Part shown: piece after piece, positions 23,884-31,322 of the stretch | Layout of the letters: the number at the start of each line of letters is the position of its first letter | Position numbering within the stretch: position 1 is the first letter of the stretch | Assembly: GCA_030950085.1 (NCBI GenBank) | Contig: JAUZRW010000123.1 | Location: 1 to 33,988 of the forward strand | DNA: 33,988 nucleotides | From: Anaerolineae bacterium | GTDB lineage: Bacteria; Chloroflexota; Anaerolineae; Aggregatilineales; Phototrophicaceae | Direction of reading: 5' to 3' | Program-made: the position numbers and the translations under genes | Notes under the pieces: generated by a model | Seen by the model: the letters and a program-made list of their open reading frames with translations, nothing else | What the model was told of the DNA's origin: nothing | Databases searched by the model: none

Positions 23884-25567
23884 TAAAACCAAGCGCGTTC
23901 TCATACAAGGCATTACAGGGCGTGAGGGAGTCGCTCGCACAAAATTGATGAGCAACTATGGGACACAAGTTGTTGCCGGAGTTACGCCGGGCAAAGGCGG
24001 ACAAACTGTATTGGGTATCCCTGTATTTGATACAGTTCAAGAGGCTTGTGAAACGGTTGGGAAAATTGATATTAGTGTTCTGTTTGTCCCTGCCCCGTTG
24101 GTCTTAGGCGCAGCATTAGAAGCATTTGCAGCCGATATCAAGTTGCTCGTCATCGTTCCAGACCGTGTTCCCCTTTATGATGTCTTAGAAATTGCGGCAG
24201 TTGCAAAAAAGCATGGCGCTCAATTTGTAGGACCCAACACTTTAGGTATTCTCAGCCCCGATGCCGGTGTATTAGGCATGATGGGCGGACGGGCGGAAAG
24301 CGCCAGCGAATGGCTATTTCCGGGTCCAGTCGGCATCACGAGTCGTAGTGGGGGTATCACAACCAGCATCGCTTACTATATCGCGCAATCCGGCATCGGA
24401 TTATCGACTTTGGCACATGTTGGCGGTGATTCCGTTGTCGGCATGACTCATGCGGATATGTTGCGCTTATTCCAAAAAGATGAACAGACCAAACTCGTTG
24501 TGTTATTCGGCGAAATTGGTACATCACAAGAAGAAGAAGCGGCGCATTGTGTCGCATCCGGTGAATTTACGAAACCACTCATTGCTTACATCGGGGGCAA
24601 AGCAGCAAAAGAAGGTACACGATTCAGTCATGCCGGAGCAATTATTGAAGGCAATAAAGGCACTCATGAAGGCAAAGTTCGCCGTCTGCGCGAAGTGGGT
24701 GCAGTCGTCGCCGAATCATTTTCGGATATTCCACAACTTGTCGCTGAAACATTGCAATCGCTAAAATCTGAATCCGCAGCGCCAACCTCAAAATCTGTTA
24801 AAAATGCCTCATGGTATACCGCCATCACTGAGATACAGCCGAACCTCATTCGACTGCGCGGTCATCGCATTGAGAATCTGATAGGTGACATTTCATTTTC
24901 TCAAGCAATTTATCTCGCTCTCACAGGCAAACTCCCCGACAAATCAATCGGTACGATTCTTGATGCAATTTTGGTATCGTCTATCGACCACGGCGCAACT
25001 CCCCCATCGACATTAGCTGCACGCACGGCAGCCAGTACCGGGGCTGCAATAAACGCCGCGTTATCAGCCGGACTGCTTTCGATTAACAAACATCATGGGG
25101 GCGCAATCGAAGCCTGTATGCGCCTTATTCAAACTGCGCTGGACAATCAACAGGCAGAAAAATGTTCTGTAGAAGATGCTGCGATGAGTCTTGTGCGTGA
25201 ATATCGTCAGTCAAAACGTCGTTTAGCGGGCTTTGGGCATCGGATTCATAGTGCTGACCCACGTAGCGAACGCTTGCTAAAACTAGCGTCCCAAGAAAAA
25301 CTTGCTGCTGACGGTATAACGATGCTTCAGGCGTTGCGAGATGCGCTATCAGAACAAACGGAGCACGATTTTCCGATAAATGTCGATGGCGCAATAGCAG
25401 CAATCTTACTCGACATCGGCATTGAAGCCCCATTAGGCAATACATTTTTCATGATGGCACGTTTACCGGGTTTAATTGCCCATATCCGCGAAGAACAGAC
25501 TCGTGAACGTCCGATGCGTGTTATTCATCCGCGTAATCATGGATATGATGGTGAACGGCATGAGTAA
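23867..25567 (+). CDS. ATP-citrate-lyase alpha-like protein: SucD domain fused to citrate-synthase-like domain
   Basis: This 566-residue fusion has the domain order of ATP-citrate lyase alpha. Residues 1-300 match SucD, with VLIQGITGREG near the start, a CoA-binding GVTPGKGG, GITSRSGG and FSHAGA with the likely phospho-histidine H255. Residues about 320-560 form a citrate-synthase-type lyase domain keeping HHGGA (H409/H410), GFGHRIH (H458) and NVDGA (D507), the usual catalytic triad positions. The expected reaction is ATP- and CoA-dependent cleavage of citrate or a related 3-hydroxy acid to acetyl-CoA and an oxoacid. In a sugar-uptake cluster a different substrate is possible. It overlaps the preceding gene by 17 bases and so is translationally coupled. 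It could serve reductive TCA carbon flow, but the location argues for a catabolic role. Confidence 0.85.
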   Translation: MPILINKTKRVLIQGITGREGVARTKLMSNYGTQVVAGVTPGKGGQTVLGIPVFDTVQEACETVGKIDISVLFVPAPLVLGAALEAFAADIKLLVIVPDRVPLYDVLEIAAVAKKHGAQFVGPNTLGILSPDAGVLGMMGGRAESASEWLFPGPVGITSRSGGITTSIAYYIAQSGIGLSTLAHVGGDSVVGMTHADMLRLFQKDEQTKLVVLFGEIGTSQEEEAAHCVASGEFTKPLIAYIGGKAAKEGTRFSHAGAIIEGNKGTHEGKVRRLREVGAVVAESFSDIPQLVAETLQSLKSESAAPTSKSVKNASWYTAITEIQPNLIRLRGHRIENLIGDISFSQAIYLALTGKLPDKSIGTILDAILVSSIDHGATPPSTLAARTAASTGAAINAALSAGLLSINKHHGGAIEACMRLIQTALDNQQAEKCSVEDAAMSLVREYRQSKRRLAGFGHRIHSADPRSERLLKLASQEKLAADGITMLQALRDALSEQTEHDFPINVDGAIAAILLDIGIEAPLGNTFFMMARLPGLIAHIREEQTRERPMRVIHPRNHGYDGERHE

Positions 25568-25569
25568 TT

Positions 25570-25611
25570 AAGCCTTTTTTCTTTAGCCAATGAATCCCCG
25601 ACAGGCTTTTT
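25570..25611 (+). terminator. Possible terminator after citrate-lyase-like genes
   Basis: AAGCCT (25570-25575) can pair with AGGCTT (25603-25608) over a long loop, followed by TTT. The stem is only 6 bp, so support is weak. Confidence 0.35.
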
Positions 25612-25638
25612 GCATCTTGCAGAATATATTGCTATTAT

Positions 25639-25680
25639 GGGTCAGATTCTATCCATAGTGAGAGAATCAATCATAGACCC
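25639..25680 (+). promoter_or_regulatory. Nested inverted repeat in leader of GNAT gene
   Basis: GGGTC (25639-25643) with GACCC (25676-25680) encloses GATTCT (25645-25650) with AGAATC (25663-25668), giving a two-part hairpin 33 bases before the GNAT start. There is no T-run after it, so it is not a typical terminator. It may be a regulatory leader structure or a dyad for a DNA-binding protein. Confidence 0.35.
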
Positions 25681-25713
25681 GTTGAAGAATCAGAAAAACT
25701 CAAAGCACATTCT

Positions 25714-26529
25714 ATGAGCGAAAACATTACACTGCGCGTCCTCCACACAATGGACGACTTTGCAAAAATAGTTGAATTAGAGCAGATAGTCTGGCAGATG
25801 GCACTCGAAAACACAGCCTCGCCACCTGTCATGAACGCCATCAGTCATAATGGCGGCTCTGTCATTGGTGCCGAGATTGACGGTGTTTTGGTGGGTTTCT
25901 GTTTCGGTTTCCCAGCCAAAAATGGAGATGAGATATCACTTTGGTCACATATGGCAGGAGTCCATCCGAATTATCAAGGGCGTGGGATTGGTGTTTTGCT
26001 CAAGCAGGAGCAACGGATTTGGGCGCTAAAGAATGGCTACATAGCTATTCGTTGGACATTTGACCCCCTACAGCGCGGCAATGCCAATTTCAACTTCAAC
26101 TGTCTTGGCACAATTGCCCGCAAATATCATGTCAATCATTATGGCGAGATGACTGATGAAATCAATATCGGTCTGGCTAGTGACCGTTTAGAGGCATTGT
26201 GGGACTTGAACGATGCCCATGTCGTGATGCTTGCCAACGGTCATTCGTGCGAAGAGAACAAAGAGACTTTTCCCGAAGAAGCGTTTTTGCTGCACCATAA
26301 AGAAGGCGATATTATCACTTATGATGAGTCTGCCCCGTTAATGCTTGATGCTTACTGTATCGAGATTCCTTATCACATTGCAACTTTAAAAAAAGACAAT
26401 AAGCCCCTAGCAATCACATGGCAACTAGCTATCCGTGAAGCGATGCTGTATACCTTAGCACAAGGGTATATTATCCGCGATTTCATCATGCGCGATGACC
26501 GTTGTTGGTATGTTATCCGCAAAAATTAA
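25714..26529 (+). CDS. GNAT-superfamily acetyltransferase (COG3375-like)
   Basis: This 271-residue protein has a GNAT fold, with the acetyl-CoA-binding motif A at VHPNYQGRGIGVLLKQE (about residues 83-99). The following IRWTFDPLQRGNANFNFN is characteristic of the COG3375 group of predicted GNAT enzymes, and the C-terminal extension is also usual there. The substrate is unknown. It ends 10 bases from the convergent ceramidase-like gene. No clear Shine-Dalgarno sequence is visible; the ATG at 25714 is the first suitable start. Confidence 0.82.
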   Translation: MSENITLRVLHTMDDFAKIVELEQIVWQMALENTASPPVMNAISHNGGSVIGAEIDGVLVGFCFGFPAKNGDEISLWSHMAGVHPNYQGRGIGVLLKQEQRIWALKNGYIAIRWTFDPLQRGNANFNFNCLGTIARKYHVNHYGEMTDEINIGLASDRLEALWDLNDAHVVMLANGHSCEENKETFPEEAFLLHHKEGDIITYDESAPLMLDAYCIEIPYHIATLKKDNKPLAITWQLAIREAMLYTLAQGYIIRDFIMRDDRCWYVIRKN

Positions 26530-26539
26530 TCCCGATAAG

Positions 26540-27820
26540 TTATTTTGGAATATGCTTTTTGAGGATAGGCATGATGGCAGTTTGAATACGCGCCTGTGTA
26601 TAGCGACTGATTCCGATAGCAAGTGGCCAATCAACCTCATATCCACCTTCGGAAAAGGCATTCTCTGGCGGCAAATAACCATAACTGCCATTGGCATAGG
26701 TTACAAACATAGCGTAGTCATAACCGAGTTGTTGGCAAACTTTACGAAAATCAAGCGATGTTTCACTAAAACTTTCGCCCGGTTGTCCCACAATGACTGT
26801 ATTGCCAATGCCGATGAGCATAATTTCCAGACGGAGGGCTTCATTGCTTATACCGGGTATCAATTGTTTGAAGAAGTCGGGTATTGTCTCAGGTTTTGCT
26901 TCGTCATCAGATAAGCCTGCATCAACCATGATATGTTCTGACCATATCTGACTATCTGCTACTGTCTTAATCCGTCGCCAGATGCGCTGTACTTCAGCAC
27001 TATAGGCTCGTGCGAGTGCCTCACACTCAGCAAATGTACCTCCTGCGCGGTCTTCAATATTCCAACCCTCAGAAAGTGCCATTTCTTTATCGCCATAATA
27101 GCTTGTCAGTTCGCCAATCGTTATCACGGGGTCTCCATTAGTGAGATGTTCTTGCACCGTTTCAGTGAGTGGATTCACATCACCTGCCCCGCCCTGCATA
27201 AAAATAGCAACACAATCCTCGCCAAGCATTTCCTCAAGATTGCGACTAGCATAACCGGGCCAGTCACCAGAAATTAGAAAATTATCATAACCCATGACCA
27301 CCGCATGACAAGCAAAATTACCAATGACTGCCATCGGTTTACCCTCTATTGTATCCACCCGAATAACGCCAACAGCCGGGTCTACAGGACGGTCTAGCCA
27401 ACGCCGATTGATACTATACCCCAGCAATAAACCACCACCGACTCCTATTTTAGCCGATTGCATTGCTTCATTCGCTTCTAAAATCGTTGACCCTATCGAC
27501 TCTACAAACGGCACATTCCACGCACTAATATCGTGGGCAGCAGGCGCTGAGTGAGTATGAGTCGTCGTAATAAAAATATTCTCTGCTAACAAGTCTGATT
27601 GACGAGTGACGTAATCACGAATTTCGTGAACTTGAGGAGCGCGTAGATAACATACCTCGATACTACAGAAGACTGATTTATTTTTGCCGTCATCTAGCAC
27701 CACTACTCGGATATAAAGGTCATCATGAACGCCCGTGCTGGCAGAAATCCGATTGCCATAACCCATTAGTCCTGAGCCAATTTTGGGAGATAATTTTTGT
27801 TTCGCCACGCCTGCTTGCAT
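26540..27820 (-). CDS. Neutral/alkaline ceramidase-like protein lacking the usual nucleophile serine
   Basis: This 426-residue protein resembles the N-terminal domain of neutral/alkaline non-lysosomal ceramidases. Zinc-ligand positions appear conserved at THTHSAP (H88, H90) and FACHAVVMG (H172). The sequence GGAGDVNP at about 211-217 matches the ceramidase active-site loop, but the catalytic serine position of characterised ceramidases (GDVSP type) is N216 here. No signal peptide is seen, while true bacterial ceramidases are secreted. It is therefore likely a metal-dependent hydrolase acting on something else, perhaps a sugar-derived amide or ester. The ATG at 27820 with upstream AAAGG is preferred; the longer frame starts with TTG at 27850. 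It converges on the GNAT gene and diverges from the second ABC operon. Confidence 0.75.
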   Translation of the reverse strand: MQAGVAKQKLSPKIGSGLMGYGNRISASTGVHDDLYIRVVVLDDGKNKSVFCSIEVCYLRAPQVHEIRDYVTRQSDLLAENIFITTTHTHSAPAAHDISAWNVPFVESIGSTILEANEAMQSAKIGVGGGLLLGYSINRRWLDRPVDPAVGVIRVDTIEGKPMAVIGNFACHAVVMGYDNFLISGDWPGYASRNLEEMLGEDCVAIFMQGGAGDVNPLTETVQEHLTNGDPVITIGELTSYYGDKEMALSEGWNIEDRAGGTFAECEALARAYSAEVQRIWRRIKTVADSQIWSEHIMVDAGLSDDEAKPETIPDFFKQLIPGISNEALRLEIMLIGIGNTVIVGQPGESFSETSLDFRKVCQQLGYDYAMFVTYANGSYGYLPPENAFSEGGYEVDWPLAIGISRYTQARIQTAIMPILKKHIPK

Positions 27821-27967
27821 GTCCTGAACCTTTATGATAATTGTCCACAATATCCTATAGAGACTAACACGAAATATAGAAAATACGAATTTCGGCGGTC
27901 TTGAGGCTACAAATCACGCAATAAGACCATTTGCTTTACTTTTTTGGCGAGCGTTGTTATAAATGAC

Positions 27968-27996
27968 TTGCGATATATACGTGCTTTTTGTATCAT
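27968..27996 (+). promoter_or_regulatory. Sigma-70-type promoter of second ABC operon
   Basis: TTGCGA (27968-27973) and TATCAT (27991-27996) are separated by the optimal 17 bases, and lie about 40 bases before the binding-protein start. No palindrome like the LacI-family operator is present here, so this operon seems to be under different control. Confidence 0.6.
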
Positions 27997-28037
27997 ACAG
28001 TCGAAGAATTATAATTACTTTTCAAAAGGAGTAGCTT

Positions 28038-29303
28038 GTGAAAAAAGTTACACTGTTAGCATTTGTTATTCTCATGTTGTTGCCAATGACCATTTACGCA
28101 CAAGACGATGTTGTTGAACTCGTTATGGGCAGTTGGCGTACCGAAGATATTGAACAGTGGGAAGCGATGATTGCATTATTTGAGGCGGAAAATCCCAATA
28201 TTAAGGTGATTTTTGAACCGACCTTGAATACCGAGTATAATACCCAAATCCAAACATTGCTTTCAGCTGGCGAAGGTCCCGACCTAATCACTTGTCGTCC
28301 TTTCGACACAACGCTGCTATGGTATCAAGATTTGAACGGTCTGGCTGACATTTCCGACCTACCGGGTCTGGAAAACTTTAGCGATGTCGCTCTCGGTGCT
28401 TGGTCAACCGATGATGGCAGTGCCACCTATTGTGTTCCGATGGCAACCGTGATTCATGGTTTCATTTACAATGTGGAAATCTTTGATGAACTCGGCTTAG
28501 AAGAACCGCGTACCGAAAGTGAGTTCTTCGCGGTGCTAGATGCTATCCAAGAAGCTGGCATTACCCCACTCGCAATCTCCACCAAAGACGCATGGACAAT
28601 TACCACAATGGGTTTCAACAATCTATGGCCGAATTTCTGTGATGGTGAAAATACACGCCTTGCAATGCTCAGTGGTGAAGCCAAGCATACAGACGATTGC
28701 TTTGTGAATACATTTGAGTCCGTGCAACGTTGGGCTGACTATATGCCAGATGGTTTCCAATCCATTGGTTATGCTGATACACAACAGATGTTCCCACTCG
28801 GATTAGCCGCGATTTATCCGGCTGGCTCATGGGAAATTCCGCTTTTCAATAGCATTGCCGATTTTGAAATGGGCGCATTCCGTCCCTATCAACCCGATGA
28901 CCGCGCTCCCGAAGATTGCTGGATTGATGACCATGTGGATATCGCTGTTGGTATGAATGCCAATACTGACCATCCCGAAGAAGCACGTATTTTCTTGGAA
29001 TGGCTGACGACACAAGAATTCGCCCAAGCCTTCTTCAATAATCAACCCGGTTTCTTCCCACTGGGTCAGCATGAACTTGAAGCGCCAGACGACCCACTAG
29101 CAGCCGCCTTCTTGTCATGGCGCAGCGAATGTGGCTCGACCATCCGCTTGTGGGATCAACGCCTTCGCCGTGACCCCGAAAACGATGGCTACGCGGTCAC
29201 ACGCGATAATATGCCCTTGCTGATGAATGGCGAACTGACACCGCAAGAAATTGCACAAATCGCCCAAGACCGTATGGATTCATGGTATGTACCGGGTGAA
29301 TAG
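28038..29303 (+). CDS. ABC transporter extracellular sugar-binding protein (second system)
   Basis: This 421-residue SBP_bac_1-type protein is the first gene of the second ABC operon. It has a signal peptide (MKKVTLLAFVILMLLPMTIYA, likely cut before QDD). Typical segments are LFEAENPNIKV, LLSAGEGPDLI, GSWEIPLF and ARIFLEWLTT. The GTG start at 28038 is fixed by a strong AAAAGGAG seven bases upstream and by the signal peptide right after it. Several cysteines in the mature part may form disulfides. It is unlike the first binding protein beyond family features, so the two systems probably import different sugars. Confidence 0.92.
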   Translation: MKKVTLLAFVILMLLPMTIYAQDDVVELVMGSWRTEDIEQWEAMIALFEAENPNIKVIFEPTLNTEYNTQIQTLLSAGEGPDLITCRPFDTTLLWYQDLNGLADISDLPGLENFSDVALGAWSTDDGSATYCVPMATVIHGFIYNVEIFDELGLEEPRTESEFFAVLDAIQEAGITPLAISTKDAWTITTMGFNNLWPNFCDGENTRLAMLSGEAKHTDDCFVNTFESVQRWADYMPDGFQSIGYADTQQMFPLGLAAIYPAGSWEIPLFNSIADFEMGAFRPYQPDDRAPEDCWIDDHVDIAVGMNANTDHPEEARIFLEWLTTQEFAQAFFNNQPGFFPLGQHELEAPDDPLAAAFLSWRSECGSTIRLWDQRLRRDPENDGYAVTRDNMPLLMNGELTPQEIAQIAQDRMDSWYVPGE

Positions 29304-29327
29304 ACCCAATTTCTAAAATAGTAACCG

Positions 29328-29362
29328 TAAGTTAGGGGTGTGGTTTTCCATGCCCCTACTTA
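29328..29362 (+). other. Strong intercistronic hairpin between binding protein and permease genes
   Basis: A stem of about 14 bp with one bulge and two G-T pairs forms around TAGGGGTGTGG, a TTTT loop and CCATGCCCCTA. No T-run follows. Such structures between binding-protein and permease genes commonly protect the upstream mRNA part and raise binding-protein levels over permeases. The TAGGGG/CCCCTA ends also recall REP-like repeats. Confidence 0.7.
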
Positions 29363-29380
29363 GTTATTTGGATATAGATT

Positions 29381-30301
29381 ATGCGAACCACAAAACGCGC
29401 TCATTGGCATCACCTTCTTATTTTTATAGGTCCAGCAGTTCTCATTTACAGTGTTTTTTTAGCCTTGCCGCTCGTTGATTCTTTGCGTCTTAGCTTATAT
29501 AGCCGCGTTGATGGTGAGGTCGTATTTGTTGGCTTACAAAACTTCGACAAATTGCTCAATAATCCCTTCTTCAGCGAACGTTTCTGGGGCGCATTGAAGC
29601 ATAACTTTGCGTGGTTTGTCTTATTTATGGCTATTCAGAATCCTGTCGGCTTATTATTAGCCGCACTGGTTTCATCGCCGAAGTTAAAAGGGGCGGCATT
29701 TTATCGCACTGTCATTTTTACGCCAACGACCATGTCGATTGTTATCATCGGCTGGGCATGGACACTCATGCTCAATCCATTATGGGGTATTGTGAATGAC
29801 ATCTTAAACTTTTTCAGATTAGGCGCGATAATACCCTCACGGGGTTGGTTAGGGTCAGAAGATACGGCACTGATTGTCGTTATCCTAGTCGGCATCTGGC
29901 AATATATTGGCTTGCCCTTTGTCCTCTTCTTGGCATCCCTAACCGCCATTGATGAAGAACTTATCGAAGCCGCACGGGTTGATGGTGCAACGGGATGGAG
30001 TATCTTCTGGCGTATCAAATTCCCACTCATCCTACCGACTGCCGGAATTGTTGCTATCCTCACATTCGTCGGCAATTTTAGCGCCTTTGATAATGTCTAT
30101 GTCATGCAAGGTAGTACAGCAGGTCCCGATTATGGCACGGATTTGCTGGGGGTTTTCTTCTATCGGACTGCCTTTGGAACCTTAGGCTCAGTTCCCGACC
30201 TATATATGGGGACGACTATCGCAACTGTCATGTTCGGCATCATCTTGACAGGGGTGTTACTATATTTCTTTGGCATCCAACAGCGTCTTATCCGCGATTA
30301 A
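29381..30301 (+). CDS. Carbohydrate ABC transporter permease, MalF/UgpA type (second system)
   Basis: This 306-residue inner-membrane permease has six or so hydrophobic segments, starting with HLLIFIGPAVLIYSVFLALP. The EAA loop EAARVDGATGWSIFWRIKFP begins at residue 196. It follows the binding-protein gene after a 77-base gap holding a strong hairpin. The ribosome-binding site is weak (TTGGATATAG), which fits lower expression than the binding protein. The start at 29381 gives the expected short basic N-terminus (MRTTKRAHWH). Confidence 0.92.
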   Translation: MRTTKRAHWHHLLIFIGPAVLIYSVFLALPLVDSLRLSLYSRVDGEVVFVGLQNFDKLLNNPFFSERFWGALKHNFAWFVLFMAIQNPVGLLLAALVSSPKLKGAAFYRTVIFTPTTMSIVIIGWAWTLMLNPLWGIVNDILNFFRLGAIIPSRGWLGSEDTALIVVILVGIWQYIGLPFVLFLASLTAIDEELIEAARVDGATGWSIFWRIKFPLILPTAGIVAILTFVGNFSAFDNVYVMQGSTAGPDYGTDLLGVFFYRTAFGTLGSVPDLYMGTTIATVMFGIILTGVLLYFFGIQQRLIRD

Positions 30302-30324
30302 CAGAGTCTTGAAAAAGGTGTTTT

Positions 30325-31245
30325 ATGGCTGTTCAAGTTGATGCTAAACAAGGTTATTCGGCAGAAAATCTAGTACCCACCAAATCTTGGGGGCAACGGA
30401 TAAGTGCGATAATTCCGCACTTAATCCTCATACCCTATTCTCTTTTAGCACTTTTCCCACTCTTCATTATTATTGTCAATTCACTTAAAGACCGCCGTGA
30501 TTTATTCCGTACACCTTATATCCCTCCGCTCTGGTTCTCGTTTGAAGACGGCTTTCACTTCGTCTATATATTTTCATCCAGTGGTTATCAGCAGGTCTTT
30601 GAACGTGCGAATGTCTTGCTCTATTTCGGCAATAGCATCGTTGTGACGAGTGCGGCTCTCTTCCTCATTTTGCTGACAGGTTCGATGATTTCTTTTGCAT
30701 TATCGGAATATAGTTTCTGGGGTAGTCGCTTTTTGGCACTCTATATGGCGCTTGGTATCATGATTCCCATTCGTTTGGGAACAGTCAGTCTCATTGGAAT
30801 CGTGCGCTTCTTGGGTTTATATAACAGCTTGCCGGCGCTTATCTTGGTTTATGCGGCATCGGGCTTACCCATTGCTGTCTTTGTCCTGACAGAATATATG
30901 CGACAAGTCCCAATGGAACTCAAAGATGCGGCACGGGTGGATGGTGCAAGTGAATATCGCATCTTGTTTACACTCGTGATGCCCGTTATTCGACCTGCCC
31001 TAGCAACGGTGCTAGTCTTTAACATGCTGCCGATTTGGAACGGTTTATGGTTTCCGCTCACACTTGCCCCTAACGAAAAGGTGCGAACAGTTACACTTGG
31101 CTTATCAGCATTTGCAGGGCAGTATAAGACCGATTGGACAGCCTTACTCGCAGCACTGACATTAGCCATGATACCCGTCCTCATTCTCTATGGTATCTTC
31201 TCGCGTCAGTTTATTTCAGGGCTAACACGCGGCGCAGTCAAGTAA
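30325..31245 (+). CDS. Carbohydrate ABC transporter permease, MalG/UgpE type (second system)
   Basis: This 306-residue inner-membrane permease is the partner of the previous gene, 23 bases downstream, with AAAAAGG as ribosome-binding site. The first membrane segment reads LLALFPLFIIIVNSLKDRRD. The EAA loop DAARVDGASEYRILF begins at residue 201, followed by VMPVIRPAL. The C-terminus ends FSRQFISGLTRGAVK, typical of the MalG group. No ATPase gene follows, so this system too must use an ATPase encoded elsewhere. Confidence 0.92.
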   Translation: MAVQVDAKQGYSAENLVPTKSWGQRISAIIPHLILIPYSLLALFPLFIIIVNSLKDRRDLFRTPYIPPLWFSFEDGFHFVYIFSSSGYQQVFERANVLLYFGNSIVVTSAALFLILLTGSMISFALSEYSFWGSRFLALYMALGIMIPIRLGTVSLIGIVRFLGLYNSLPALILVYAASGLPIAVFVLTEYMRQVPMELKDAARVDGASEYRILFTLVMPVIRPALATVLVFNMLPIWNGLWFPLTLAPNEKVRTVTLGLSAFAGQYKTDWTALLAALTLAMIPVLILYGIFSRQFISGLTRGAVK

Positions 31246-31266
31246 GTTAATAGGAAATTGTGCGGC

Positions 31267-31322
31267 GGATGCGACAGGTCACATCCCTACACATATCACA
31301 GCTGGTCTGTAGGGACTGCATC
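31267..31322. repeat. REP-like nested palindromes at convergent gene ends
   Basis: An imperfect palindrome, GGATGCGACAGGTCACATCC (31267-31286), is nested next to a longer dyad. In that dyad TCCCTACA (31284-31291) pairs with TGTAGGGA (31308-31315), and GATGC (31268-31272) with GCATC (31318-31322). It spans the end of the second ABC operon and the last codons of the convergent MFS gene. No T-run is present. It may stop or stabilise both transcripts, or be a dispersed REP-type element. Confidence 0.6.

Noticed and set aside
27821-27850. TTG start of the ceramidase-like gene
   Set aside because: The ATG at 27820 has an AAAGG upstream and matches the expected domain start better.
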